23,974 nucleotides of DNA from Candidatus Bathyarchaeum sp. (GCA_003096235.1 PIXT01000100.1:1-23974), one strand, 5' to 3'; shown: positions 1 to 8,168, counted from the stretch's first letter. Notes: generated by a model not told the origin, from the letters alone. Translations and numbers: made by a program.

Positions 1-13
1 CATTGGGGACCTC
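1..13 (-). promoter_or_regulatory. Ribosome binding site and start codon of a gene leaving the left edge
   Basis: Positions 1-3 read ATG on the minus strand. A GAGGT Shine-Dalgarno-like motif (9-13) lies five bases upstream of it. Together with the TATA-like box at 51-62 this looks like the start of a minus-strand gene whose body lies outside the window. Only the start codon is visible, so nothing can be said about the product. Confidence 0.5.
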
Positions 14-50
14 AAATTTTGCGTAAAACGGTTTTGACATATGCCTCACC

Positions 51-62
51 CTTATTTTAAGT
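51..62 (-). promoter_or_regulatory. TATA-box promoter for the gene leaving the left edge
   Basis: On the minus strand this reads ACTTAAAATAAG, a good archaeal box A. Initiation about 25 bases downstream would fall near position 30. That would give a leader of roughly 27 bases before the ATG at 1-3, which has its own ribosome binding site. Confidence 0.45.
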
Positions 63-68
63 GCTGAG

Positions 69-257
69 TTAATCACAAACAGGGTTTATGAATGTTTCGA
101 CCTGAAGCACTTGTTGCATGTATCTGTTTGCGAAGTCATTGTTCTTTTTCTTTGGAGTGTCACCGGAAACGGTGTATGATTTGTCCAGTTTTTCGTTAAA
201 TTTGTTGCCGTTTTTTAAATAAATTGGATGTGTGCCCTCACCATCGCTTGTACCACG
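69..257 (-). pseudogene. Truncated coding remnant of unknown family
   Basis: An open stretch of 62 codons on the minus strand ends at TAA (69-71). It is bounded upstream by an in-frame TAG (258-260), and a TGA follows about nine codons further up. The translation has protein-like composition, with segments such as GEGTHPIYLKNGNKF and NRYMQQVLQVETFINP. It has no start codon near its beginning: the first ATG is close to the C-terminus. I read it as the 3' end of a gene that lost its 5' part. I do not recognise the family. Chance openness cannot be excluded for 62 codons. Confidence 0.35.
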
Positions 258-283
258 CTACCCTGAATAGATCAAATTTTGGA

Positions 284-300
284 TATCTCAGTTTGAGATA
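284..300. repeat. Perfect 7-bp inverted repeat with 3-base spacer
   Basis: TATCTCA, GTT, TGAGATA forms a symmetrical element in the non-coding stretch between the coding remnant and the small membrane protein at 423. It could be an operator for a dimeric regulator or a short hairpin. No promoter is obvious beside it, so its role is open. Confidence 0.4.
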
Positions 301-422
301 GTAGATTATGGGATTTACGCATGCAGAGCAAGCTTCTCGGTGAGAGCAAAAACGGATACAGTGTAATCCAGTAATAAATCTTATGAATCCACAGAATCTA
401 ACCAATAGTGGCGGTGATTTAG

Positions 423-674
423 TTGGACCTGCTGAGTATTTACGTGCTAAACCTGTTAGTTACAGTTGCCATGTTCACGGTACTGGTGTTTCGGGCATGG
501 GTGGAACATAAAAACTATAAACTGATGTGGAAGGAACTGGAATGGAGTAAAACCTGCGAAACAGCAGGAAAGCTTCTGGACGCTGAAAAGAGCCTTTTCA
601 CAAAGGTTGAAGGTGGTGAAGAACTCTATGAGATGCTTTGTGAACTGTTCAAAGCCAAAGAAAACAACCTGTAA
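423..674 (+). CDS. Small membrane-anchored protein, function unknown
   Basis: This is an 83-residue protein starting at TTG. A GGTGAT ribosome binding site (413-418) lies four bases upstream, which supports the start. Residues about 3-26 form one hydrophobic transmembrane helix. The remaining 55 or so residues are charged and helical, rich in Lys and Glu, with a likely coiled or helical cytoplasmic segment ending in KAKENN. The family is not recognised. It converges with the DUF47 gene: the two stop codons are only seven bases apart. The good ribosome binding site and the sensible topology argue that it is real. Partners and role cannot be inferred. Confidence 0.6.
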   Translation: MDLLSIYVLNLLVTVAMFTVLVFRAWVEHKNYKLMWKELEWSKTCETAGKLLDAEKSLFTKVEGGEELYEMLCELFKAKENNL

Positions 675-681
675 CCTTACT

Positions 682-1344
682 CTACGGAGCTTCCCTAGAG
701 ACCGTTAATATTCTGACGTAATCTGCGGTGTCGTCGCAAGCATCAGCGACATGCTCCATCTCTTCTATTAGGTCCTTAAGCAGTAGTATTGTTGCGGCGT
801 CTGTTTCCTTGGAATACTTAAGAAGCAACGCTTTCGACTTCAAATATTTTTCATCAACTTTGCTTTCTATCTTGTCGATTTGCTTTGCAAGCTCCATAGC
901 CTTCTGTGGAGATATCCCCAACTGTTCGATAGCTTTACGCAAAGTGGTTGCACAATCAACCAAATCTTTGGATGTTTCAGCAAACTGCTCCCACATTTCC
1001 TTTGGAACCTCTGCCTCTAAAAGCAAAACAACTGCTCTTGACGCATCCTTGACGTGATCCGCCATCTGATCTAATCTCTTCACCAAGTGCATGATGTCTT
1101 CTCGGTCTTTTGATTGAAGGCTTCCGCGAGTGAGTTCCTCAAAAACTATTCTTCTAAGCTCGTCAATTTCGTGCTCAATAGCCGATAGTTTTTCGAAAGA
1201 TGTTACTGCTTTTTGTTTGTTACCTCTTAAGGCAGCGTTAATTGACTTCTCAAGCTCAATTACCGTGTCAATAGCCAAAATCATCTGTCTATCAGCCATT
1301 TGTAACACTTGGGATTTTCTTCGTCTGGCAAACCATTTTTCCAT
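682..1344 (-). CDS. DUF47 / PhoU-like protein
   Basis: This 220-residue, almost entirely helical protein has the length and pattern of the DUF47 (TIGR00153) family, which is related to PhoU. Such proteins fold into a helical bundle that binds metal through repeated E/D-x3-D motifs. Matching segments are EHEIDELRR near residue 57, RLDQMADHVKDA near 90, KIESKVDEKY near 158 and the C-terminal EEMEHVADACDDTADYV. Family members usually accompany a Pit-type phosphate or cation transporter and modulate it. No transporter gene is present beside this one in the window. A GGTGAG ribosome binding site seven bases upstream supports the ATG. A box A-like element lies at 1403-1414. The family call is firm; the specific partner is unknown. 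Confidence 0.85.
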   Translation of the reverse strand: MEKWFARRRKSQVLQMADRQMILAIDTVIELEKSINAALRGNKQKAVTSFEKLSAIEHEIDELRRIVFEELTRGSLQSKDREDIMHLVKRLDQMADHVKDASRAVVLLLEAEVPKEMWEQFAETSKDLVDCATTLRKAIEQLGISPQKAMELAKQIDKIESKVDEKYLKSKALLLKYSKETDAATILLLKDLIEEMEHVADACDDTADYVRILTVSREAP

Positions 1345-1402
1345 AAACGCTCACCTATACAAAAGCGGATTTCAGCCGTTCATAATAAGTTACAAATATG
1401 CA

Positions 1403-1414
1403 CGCTTAAACTTT
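1403..1414 (-). promoter_or_regulatory. Possible TATA box for the DUF47 gene
   Basis: The minus strand reads GAAAGTTTAAGCG around this position. It lies about 60 bases upstream of the ATG at 1344, which would leave a leader of roughly 35 bases carrying the GGTGAG ribosome binding site. The assignment rests only on position and composition. Confidence 0.3.
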
Positions 1415-1611
1415 CTCCAAAATAAAAGCCAGTTTTGTTCATATTAGAAGACTAATAGCAGAAGATTGTTGAAAACAGCCTTTTTTCAGAAAAACTAAGC
1501 ACCACAGGTTTTGTGTTACATAAAAACTAATTTACAGCCTCAACTGTGATCGTTCTAGTGCTCTTTTCTTTCTTCCCCTGCCTTTTTGTTTTGAGGCGCT
1601 ACATGCAATAA

Positions 1612-2166
1612 TTAATGAATTTTTCTCACTTTTTTATAGATTTTATATCCCATATATCCACCAGCTACGGCTTCAACTATTATTACCGGAAGTAGCAATA
1701 ACACCACGTTAACAAATTGTTCTACCACCTCTGGCGAATAAAAAATCTGTTTAACTATTGCGCCAAAAAACGGGTTCATTATCCAATACTCTATACTCAT
1801 TATTATTGACCACGAAAACAGTTTGTTGTGTTTATTGAAAATTCCATAAGTGCTATTAGCTAGCACATCGCCCAAAAATGAATTTGCTATCATTGATAGC
1901 CTGCTTATTGGATCAAATGGTGTTCCGCATAGGTGTGTGGGTATTATGAGCAAAGTATACAATGACATCTGGATAAAAAATCTCCATCTTCGTCCTTCAT
2001 ATATTAGCAACGAAAAAGTTGTTGGTATCGCTAAAAGTATGGTAAACAGGTAACTTGTTCCAGGTACTCCCGTTACTAGCTTTCCCATCTGGACAACCAA
2101 TGCTACTACTACAAACTGTAAAACCGCCAAAACTATGATTAGCACGAGATCTTTGCTATTCATCAT
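1612..2166 (-). CDS. Multi-spanning membrane protein, ECF transporter S-component-like
   Basis: This is a 184-residue, very hydrophobic protein with about five to six membrane segments. The open frame extends nine codons further up, but GGGTGAGA lies directly before the ATGATG at 2166, so I start it there. The size, the PGTSYLFTI stretch after the first helix and the closing GGYMGYKIYKKV segment resemble substrate-binding S components of energy-coupling-factor vitamin transporters. These normally work with a T component and two ATPases, none of which is nearby; a shared (group II) module elsewhere would be expected. The substrate is unknown. The ECF assignment rests on general pattern rather than a decisive motif. 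The two Lrp regulators lie upstream on the same strand, about 240 bases away. Confidence 0.5.
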   Translation of the reverse strand: MMNSKDLVLIIVLAVLQFVVVALVVQMGKLVTGVPGTSYLFTILLAIPTTFSLLIYEGRRWRFFIQMSLYTLLIIPTHLCGTPFDPISRLSMIANSFLGDVLANSTYGIFNKHNKLFSWSIIMSIEYWIMNPFFGAIVKQIFYSPEVVEQFVNVVLLLLPVIIVEAVAGGYMGYKIYKKVRKIH

Positions 2167-2406
2167 AAATCTCACCCAACATTGGCAGTCCAATCTCTAA
2201 TTTTTTAATTTACCTAAGTTTTTTCTAAGTATTTTTAACTCTTGTGGTACCTGCCGTCGTAACTTTTTTTCATTTAAGTGGGTGTTTGTGAAAATTATAT
2301 ATTTAATCAGACGTTTTTCTATATATTTTTTTATTATATGATTCCTTCACTCTGTTTTTACAATATGTATTAAAACATTTTATGCAAAAATACACATTTA
2401 TCATTA

Positions 2407-2901
2407 TTAGTATTTGCTCTTTTTTTCATGTTTTAGTAAGTCACGGCTAAAAAACCCTCTGGAAGCTGATTCTGAAACAAGTGCAACGCCTGAGGGTAAA
2501 TACGGTCGCCCCTCTATCTTTATTACTCCATGTATTTTGGTAAGTGCCTCCCCGATTTGGAACATATGTTTAAGGTCTCTGATTGGCGCAATCACTAACA
2601 AGTCGAAATCTCCAACCGCTTTTATGACCTTGCGTACGTCTGGAATATGTGTAACCTCATCAATTGTTGAAGACAAATCGATCTGTGACATTAACGAAAT
2701 CATATACCAAGCACGCGCTTCATACCCTAGTTTGTTAATGTCAACATTTATCGTGGGCTTGATTATGCCTGTTTTCTTAAGTTTTGTATATCTTCGTATT
2801 ATGGTGTCCGTTGAGACCCCAAGTTCCTTTCCAATTTTCCTGAATGAGGAACGAGAATTATTCAAGAGCTTTTCCATTATTTCAAAATCTAATTTATCCA
2901 T
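2407..2901 (-). CDS. Lrp/AsnC family transcriptional regulator (second of a tandem pair)
   Basis: This 164-residue protein has the Lrp/AsnC layout. An N-terminal helix-turn-helix occupies about residues 4-53 (FRKIGKELGVSTDTIIRRY as recognition region), followed by KKTGIIKPTINVDINKLGY as the link, and then a C-terminal RAM-type effector/oligomerisation domain at about 60-145. It starts at ATG, with GGTGA three bases upstream. It lies 13 bases behind the other Lrp-like gene and is presumably co-transcribed with it. The ligand may be an amino acid but is not predictable. The two proteins are related but clearly diverged. DNA-binding as dimers or octamers is the family norm. Confidence 0.85.
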   Translation of the reverse strand: MDKLDFEIMEKLLNNSRSSFRKIGKELGVSTDTIIRRYTKLKKTGIIKPTINVDINKLGYEARAWYMISLMSQIDLSSTIDEVTHIPDVRKVIKAVGDFDLLVIAPIRDLKHMFQIGEALTKIHGVIKIEGRPYLPSGVALVSESASRGFFSRDLLKHEKKSKY

Positions 2902-2914
2902 TGGTTCACCAGAA

Positions 2915-3421
2915 TTAAAAGTGCAATGCTGACAGATTTTCTGGGATTGTTTTTATTTCTGTCCATATGTTTGCTTTCACGTTAATTACTGCTGGATGAT
3001 TCTTAATTTGTTCCTTTCTGTATTCAATTTCACGCATGTTTTTTATGGGCAAGAGCACAGCCACATTATAGTTCTCATTAAGTTTGACATGATATGTAAT
3101 AATTCCGGGTATCTTGTTTGTGTATTTGATGAATTTCTTCACTTCATCAAACTTGACGTTTACATACAGGCTCAGGTGACCTTGGTATCCTAATTTGTTA
3201 ACATTCACGATAATAGTTGAGTCCTTAATTATGCCTGCTTTTTTTATTTCATTGTAGCGGTTTTTTATATTAGATGCTGAGACTGCGCATTCTTTTGCGA
3301 TTTCAGTGAATTTTTTACGGGAGTCTTTCAATAAGCTGACTAGGATTATTTTGTCGATGTGGTCTAGCTGCTTAGATATCGGGTTAACGCTCCTCACTAA
3401 CTGTATTTTCTGTTTTACCAT
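2915..3421 (-). CDS. Lrp/AsnC family transcriptional regulator (first of a tandem pair)
   Basis: This 168-residue Lrp/AsnC-type protein has a roughly 18-residue extra N-terminal tail. The helix-turn-helix follows at about residues 20-70 (FTEIAKECAVSASNIKNRY), then KKAGIIKDSTIIVNVNKLGY and a RAM-like domain to about residue 155. The first ATG is used; there is no strong ribosome binding site before it, so translation may be leaderless or near-leaderless. It is the promoter-proximal member of the pair and diverges from the surface-protein gene at 3617. The shared region of about 195 bases could therefore hold sites through which the pair controls itself and the surface protein. That last point is inference. 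Confidence 0.82.
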   Translation of the reverse strand: MVKQKIQLVRSVNPISKQLDHIDKIILVSLLKDSRKKFTEIAKECAVSASNIKNRYNEIKKAGIIKDSTIIVNVNKLGYQGHLSLYVNVKFDEVKKFIKYTNKIPGIITYHVKLNENYNVAVLLPIKNMREIEYRKEQIKNHPAVINVKANIWTEIKTIPENLSALHF

Positions 3422-3560
3422 GTTTGTTATTTGATATTTGCTTTTCTATGTGGTGACGTAATAGGCGTTTGTACTATAGTTATCTGTTTTATCTTATATT
3501 ATGCGCTTTTTTCTATTATTTTGTGTCGTTTGTCGTGTTTTTCTAGTTTTTACCAAAAAT

Positions 3561-3568
3561 TTTATAAA
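3561..3568 (+). promoter_or_regulatory. TATA box for the secreted beta-propeller protein
   Basis: TTTATAAA is preceded by CCAAAAAT, which resembles a BRE plus box A. Expected initiation is near 3591, giving a leader of roughly 25 bases before the ATG at 3617. An AGGTG motif (3597-3601) in that leader may help ribosome binding, although it is about 15 bases from the start. Confidence 0.6.
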
Positions 3569-3616
3569 CATTTCGCAACCCTCTCTGTAATCTATAAGGT
3601 GTTAAAACTGAAAAAA

Positions 3617-6193
3617 ATGAAAAACAACCTAAAATCAAAACTTGCTACAATCGTATTAATGCTAATATTAACTATCTCTGCTACACTAATCACTTTTCCA
3701 ACAATTGGCGCCCAAGAACCTGGCACAGTAAATCCACACCCCTACATCAATGCAGTTCCTAATCCAGTACAGGTTAACAAGCCAACACTGTTCCACGTCG
3801 GAGTCGTATACCCGACACCCTCTGGAGCGGGCGGATGGTCTGGTCTAACCGTTGAAGTCACAACACCCACTGGGGACACAGAAACATTAGGTCCAATCAA
3901 CACTGATACAACAGGTGGAACAGGTGTTTCATATACGCCTACCGAAATTGGAACTTACACTGTGCAGACACACTTCCCTGAAACAATTACAACCTTCAGT
4001 TCTGCCCGAATTGGACCTGAAGGCACAATCGTGGAAGACAGTTACAGTGAAGTCCTAGAGGTAGTTGTCCAAGAGGAAGCCGTAGCTTTCTATCCTGGCC
4101 ATTCACTTCCAACAGAATACTGGACTCGTCCAATAGATGGACAGATCCGTGAATGGTACACGATTGCAGGACACTGGCTAGAAACTGGTGAACCCACCTC
4201 AACTGGTCCTACATCAATGACTGCTCCTTACAACGAAAACGCACCAGAAACAGCGCACATTCTGTTCAGAAAACCACTAGCAATAGGAGGTCTCGCCGGA
4301 GGAACAACTGGTGAGCACGGTTTTGAACAGGGAGACGCATATGAAGGCAAATTTAACGGCGTAGTAATCATCGGTGGAGTACTCGCATACAATCAATTTG
4401 ATGAAGGAGGCGATACTGCCGTTGTCCAACAGGATGTTGTAGCGGTAGATCTACACACTGGCGAAGAGCTATGGCGCAGACCACTTGTTGACCCCGAAGG
4501 AAACATCCATCGACTTTCGTTTGGTCAAGCTTTCTATTGGGACTCATACAACTATCACGGCGTTTTCGGATATCTGTGGGCAACTTCTGGCAGCACTTGG
4601 TATGCTTTTGATATCTTCAGTGGACGATATGAATATGCAATGGAGAACGTTTCATCTGGAACTAGAGTTCGTGGTTCAAACGGCGAAATATTCATCTACA
4701 ATATCGATAAAAACGATGGTTGGGTAACTCTGTGGAACTCAAGCAGAGTAGTCTCCAACGAAGGTAGCTGGCTTCGTCGTAGCGAGGGCGCGATACTTGA
4801 CGGTAACGATGGCTATGAATGGAATTCAACAATAGATGAATTACCTGACTTAGCTGGATCTGTTTACAAAGTTCGTGATGGAATAATACTTGGAGCAGAC
4901 TTCCAACGTGGTACTCAGGCGCCTGACCCCGCATCAATGTGGGTAATAAGCGTCGATATACAAAGCGGAGCAGAACTATTATGGGAAACAACATGGGCTT
5001 TGCCCTCACCGCTGACCTTGACTGTCGAAGATGTGAGCATAGAAGAAGACCTCTTTATTGTGTCTACAAAAGAGACCCGAGCAACTTATGGCTTCCGTCT
5101 CAGCACAGGCGAAGAAATTTGGGGTCCAACTCCATCAAGACACTACACTGACAACTGGGGACACTCATCCGGTAACAGTTGGGACATAATCGCTGAAGGA
5201 AAAGTTATCGCAGGAAACTACGGCGGAACCGTATGGTGCTACGACGCCCAGACTGGCGAAGTAGAATGGACATTCGATATTGAAGATCCATACACCGAAA
5301 TTCTGCATAACAACCGGTGGAGATTCAGACCCTCATTTGTTGCCGATGGAAAACTATACATCGAAAACACTGAACACAACCCACGAGACCCTCAACCGCG
5401 AGGCGCACCAATCCTATGTCTTGACCTAGAAAGTGGAGAAGAACTCTGGAGAATATCCTATCGACAAGGAGAATGGAGTTCAACCATGATTATCGGCGAT
5501 AGCATAGTGGTGGCACAAAACACATACGACCAACACATCTATGCAATTGGCAAAGGCGCAAGCGCAACAACAGTAAAAGTATCCCCCGAAATCACCGCAC
5601 ACGGAAGCAGCGCAATGATAACTGGAACTGTGATGGACATATCTCCAGGCACAGAAGAAGCCAAAATTGCATTGCGATTCCCGAACGGTGTTGCAGCAGT
5701 ATCTGATGATTGCATGACCGAATGGATGCAGTATGTCTATAACCAGTTTGCGCGACCAGCAGCTACAGTGGGCGTTACAGTAACACTAGAAGCTATTGAT
5801 GGCAACGGCAATTACCAATACATAGGCACTACCACAAGCGATTCTTACGGCAATTACGCTATGATGTATGAACCTGAAGTTCCAGGACAATGCACAATAA
5901 TCGCTACATTCGAAGGCTCCGATTCATATTATGGCTCTACAGCAACAGCCTACTTTGGAGTAGTTCCAGCAGCTTCAGCGTCAACTCCTATCGAGCCTGA
6001 CACTGAAACTCCAGACACTGAACAACCAGACACAGAGACACCAGATACAGAGCAGCCTGACACTGAAACTCCAGACACTGAACAAACAGCAGAAACTCCT
6101 CTAATCTCTACAGAAGTAGCAATTGTAGCAGCTGTTGCCGTGGCATGTGTCATCGGCGTAGCAGCATATTTGGGACTACGAAAACGAAAGTAA
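3617..6193 (+). CDS. Secreted, membrane-anchored PQQ-type beta-propeller surface protein with Ig-like domain
   Basis: The protein has 858 residues. The start at 3617 is chosen because a signal peptide follows directly (KNNLKSK, then a hydrophobic core, then FPTIGAQ) and the TATA box lies at 3561. The open frame upstream (from 3431) would read across that promoter. An N-terminal beta-rich domain (about 35-190) precedes a propeller with repeated PQQ/Trp-docking motifs: GEELWRRPL near residue 280, GAELLWETT near 450, GEEIWGP near 497, GEVEWTFDI near 545 and GEELWRISY near 605. An Ig-like or carboxypeptidase-regulatory-like domain (about 651-781) contains GSDSYYGSTA. A repetitive P-D-T-E linker (about 794-823), a transmembrane helix (about 832-852) and a terminal RKRK complete it. 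It is displayed outside the cell and anchored at the C-terminus. Real PQQ binding is not implied, because many propellers share the repeat. The substrate or adhesion partner is unknown. Confidence 0.85.
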   Translation: MKNNLKSKLATIVLMLILTISATLITFPTIGAQEPGTVNPHPYINAVPNPVQVNKPTLFHVGVVYPTPSGAGGWSGLTVEVTTPTGDTETLGPINTDTTGGTGVSYTPTEIGTYTVQTHFPETITTFSSARIGPEGTIVEDSYSEVLEVVVQEEAVAFYPGHSLPTEYWTRPIDGQIREWYTIAGHWLETGEPTSTGPTSMTAPYNENAPETAHILFRKPLAIGGLAGGTTGEHGFEQGDAYEGKFNGVVIIGGVLAYNQFDEGGDTAVVQQDVVAVDLHTGEELWRRPLVDPEGNIHRLSFGQAFYWDSYNYHGVFGYLWATSGSTWYAFDIFSGRYEYAMENVSSGTRVRGSNGEIFIYNIDKNDGWVTLWNSSRVVSNEGSWLRRSEGAILDGNDGYEWNSTIDELPDLAGSVYKVRDGIILGADFQRGTQAPDPASMWVISVDIQSGAELLWETTWALPSPLTLTVEDVSIEEDLFIVSTKETRATYGFRLSTGEEIWGPTPSRHYTDNWGHSSGNSWDIIAEGKVIAGNYGGTVWCYDAQTGEVEWTFDIEDPYTEILHNNRWRFRPSFVADGKLYIENTEHNPRDPQPRGAPILCLDLESGEELWRISYRQGEWSSTMIIGDSIVVAQNTYDQHIYAIGKGASATTVKVSPEITAHGSSAMITGTVMDISPGTEEAKIALRFPNGVAAVSDDCMTEWMQYVYNQFARPAATVGVTVTLEAIDGNGNYQYIGTTTSDSYGNYAMMYEPEVPGQCTIIATFEGSDSYYGSTATAYFGVVPAASASTPIEPDTETPDTEQPDTETPDTEQPDTETPDTEQTAETPLISTEVAIVAAVAVACVIGVAAYLGLRKRK
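5996..6085 (+). repeat. Three tandem 30-bp units encoding PDTETPDTEQ
   Basis: Units lie at 5996-6025, 6026-6055 and 6056-6085. Each encodes the same ten residues, forming the acidic extracellular stalk before the membrane anchor. Units 1 and 3 are identical base for base. Unit 2 differs from them at eight positions, all synonymous third-codon bases. Confidence 0.9.
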
Positions 6194-6202
6194 ACCAAAA
6201 AC

Positions 6203-6226
6203 TTTCCCTCCCTTTTTTTTGTGGGA
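6203..6226 (+). terminator. Terminator of the surface-protein gene
   Basis: A pyrimidine-rich tract ends in T8 (6213-6220) about 20 bases after the stop codon, which suits archaeal T-run termination. CTCCC before and GGGAG after the run can also pair. Confidence 0.6.
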
Positions 6227-6394
6227 GTAAAAGCATTGGAAGAAGTGGGGCTGAAAAAGCTCAACACGGAAATGAAACTATGATCAAAGCGATAGTAGTA
6301 GCGATTTGTTCATTTTTCTTCCTCTATTGTCCGTGCAAGAGCCTCAGCAAACCCTTTCTTTCAATTTTTATGCAAACCTGTTCTGTTCTACTTC

Positions 6395-6416
6395 TGCAAA
6401 AATAGCACAAAAATAT
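6395..6416 (-). terminator. Terminator behind the isoprenoid/gltX operon
   Basis: Directly after the gltX stop, the minus strand reads two T5 runs (TATTTTTGTGCTATTTTTGC). This matches archaeal oligo-T termination and closes the operon, which converges on the surface-protein gene. Confidence 0.5.
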
Positions 6417-6419
6417 GCG

Positions 6420-8168
6420 TTACTTGTGCGCAAAATATGCCGTTAACTCATTGTTATCAAATTTGTCTACTCGAACAAAACCAAAACGCTGGAACTGAAT
6501 AATATCATTTGCCTTCAATTTCCTACATGCCTCTTCTGCGACACCTTTAGCTACGGAAGCATCAGGCATCACAACTTCGCATGGAACACCACTGTTAACG
6601 GGAATCCAGTGAATCAACGGGGCTCCAAGGTTCTTAGCTTCTTCGTAAGACTCACCTAGGAACGTGGCTCGAATCACGTCCTTAACCGTTTTCACTTTAA
6701 AATTAAACAGATCCATTAAACGTACAGCACTCTTCGTTTTTATCGTCTCTAAATCGTTCTTCGAAATCAGCAACGCTGCTTCTTCATTCTCTGGTTTAAC
6801 TTCAAAATAGCGAGCACCCATTTTGGGGTGATCAGGATGAAGAGGAATTTGAACCGTAAACTCGTGTGGGACATCCGCTACAACCAATTTAACTGGGTCC
6901 TGCACAAAGAAGTAACGCTTAGCCTTTGGGTCAATTTGTTTTCTGTTGTGTGCATACAAGTTTTTCCAGCTTAAAACAACATCTTGCGGCTTGGGACCAA
7001 CATCAACAATCAAGCTATGGATCGATTCTGCGGTTATTCCCCGTTTTCTTAATGCTGCAAGCGTAGCAAGCCGAGGGTCATCCCAGCTCTTGTATAATCC
7101 GCTGTTCATGCCCTTCACAATCTCTGACTTGCTAAGAGATGCACCAGTTATTTTCAGTCTGCCGTAATGAATTGTTTCTGGATACTTCCATCCAAAATGC
7201 TTGTACATGTATTCTTGTCTAGCTTGATTGGTTAAATGCTCCTTGCCCCTTATGATGTGAGTTATATCCATCAAGTGGTCGTCAATACCTGTAGAAAAGT
7301 TGTAGAGCGGCCAAACACAGTATTTGTTGCCCACTCGGGGATGAGGATACTTTTCTGTATCAACAATTCTCAAAGCTGGCCAGTCCCTAACAGCAGGATT
7401 AGGATGCCCCAAATCTGTTTTAACCCGAACCACAGCCTCCCCCTCATTATACCCTCCATCCAACATATGCTTCCAACGAACCAAATTTTTGTCTGCAGAC
7501 AAACTTCGGCACGGACACGACTTGCCAGACCTCGATTTTTCCTGAAAAACTTCCCGTTCACAGGTGCAAACGTAAGCGTTACCTGCTTTAATTATCTCTT
7601 CAGCATGTTCATAATAAATTGGGAGCCTGTCACTTTGGATAAATTCTGCGTCCCACTTGCAGCCCAGCCACTCCAAATCCTCTCGGACTGCTTTATAGAA
7701 CTCCAATTTTGGTTTCTTGGTTTTTGAATCCGTGTCCTCGAAGCGAAGAATAAAACTGCCATTATACATTTTGGCGTAATCGTAACTGAGCAGAATTGCC
7801 CTAGCCGAGCCTAAATGCAAAACAAAGTCTGGGTTCGGAGAAAAACGGGTAACAACCCGATCATAGTTTTTGGCGTTAGGCAATGGCGGAAGCTGCTTTG
7901 TTTCTTCTGCTTTTTCTTCAACTAACTCTTCAGGCCACTTCTCCAAGACAATCTGTTTTTGCTCATCTAAGGGGAGCTTGTTGATTTCTTGTACAATCTC
8001 ATTGATGATTGGTGCAACATCTTTCACGTTTTTTCTAAACTGAGGATGCTCACCCAAGAGTTTGCTGAAAATAGGTTTAGGTGTAGCTTTTCCTTCGTAG
8101 CGAATCGCGTTTAGGAGAACAATTTTGTTGATTAGTTCTCTTGCTTCTTTTTCTTGTGTCGGATTCAA
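6420..8168 (-). CDS. gltX: Glutamyl-tRNA synthetase (archaeal type)
   Basis: This 582-residue class I synthetase charges tRNA-Glu, and in archaea commonly tRNA-Gln as well for later amidation by GatDE. An archaeal N-terminal extension covers about residues 1-100. The HIGH-like signature is HLGS at 118-121, followed by LRFEDTD near 141. A zinc-site pattern C201-x-C203 ... C218-x-C220 lies in the insertion. The KMSKS-like loop is SLSKS at 344-348. The C-terminal part is beta-barrel anticodon-binding, as in archaeal/eukaryotic GluRS/GlnRS. The start is TTG at 8168 with only a weak ribosome binding site. It is the last gene of the isoprenoid operon, 15 bases behind GGPP synthase. Linkage of idsA and gltX is known from other archaea such as Methanothermobacter. 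Confidence 0.93.
   Translation of the reverse strand: MNPTQEKEARELINKIVLLNAIRYEGKATPKPIFSKLLGEHPQFRKNVKDVAPIINEIVQEINKLPLDEQKQIVLEKWPEELVEEKAEETKQLPPLPNAKNYDRVVTRFSPNPDFVLHLGSARAILLSYDYAKMYNGSFILRFEDTDSKTKKPKLEFYKAVREDLEWLGCKWDAEFIQSDRLPIYYEHAEEIIKAGNAYVCTCEREVFQEKSRSGKSCPCRSLSADKNLVRWKHMLDGGYNEGEAVVRVKTDLGHPNPAVRDWPALRIVDTEKYPHPRVGNKYCVWPLYNFSTGIDDHLMDITHIIRGKEHLTNQARQEYMYKHFGWKYPETIHYGRLKITGASLSKSEIVKGMNSGLYKSWDDPRLATLAALRKRGITAESIHSLIVDVGPKPQDVVLSWKNLYAHNRKQIDPKAKRYFFVQDPVKLVVADVPHEFTVQIPLHPDHPKMGARYFEVKPENEEAALLISKNDLETIKTKSAVRLMDLFNFKVKTVKDVIRATFLGESYEEAKNLGAPLIHWIPVNSGVPCEVVMPDASVAKGVAEEACRKLKANDIIQFQRFGFVRVDKFDNNELTAYFAHK

Noticed and set aside
258..260. TAG read through as pyrrolysine to join the remnant to upstream codons
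   Set aside because: A TGA follows about nine codons upstream with no start codon between, so readthrough would not restore a gene.
2414..2932. 172-codon open frame on the plus strand opposite the Lrp-type gene
   Set aside because: It is antisense to a clear Lrp/AsnC gene, has no ribosome binding site, and its composition reflects the opposite coding strand.
3431..3616. In-frame 62-codon N-terminal extension of the beta-propeller protein
   Set aside because: It crosses the TATA box at 3561-3568 and would place hydrophobic, Cys-rich residues before an already complete signal peptide.
5950..6267. 105-codon minus-strand frame rich in Val-Ser-Gly repeats
   Set aside because: It is the reverse reading of the PDTE repeat and anchor of the surface protein.
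6221..6283. 20-codon GTG-start frame after the surface-protein terminator
   Set aside because: It starts inside the terminator hairpin, has no promoter and is within chance length.
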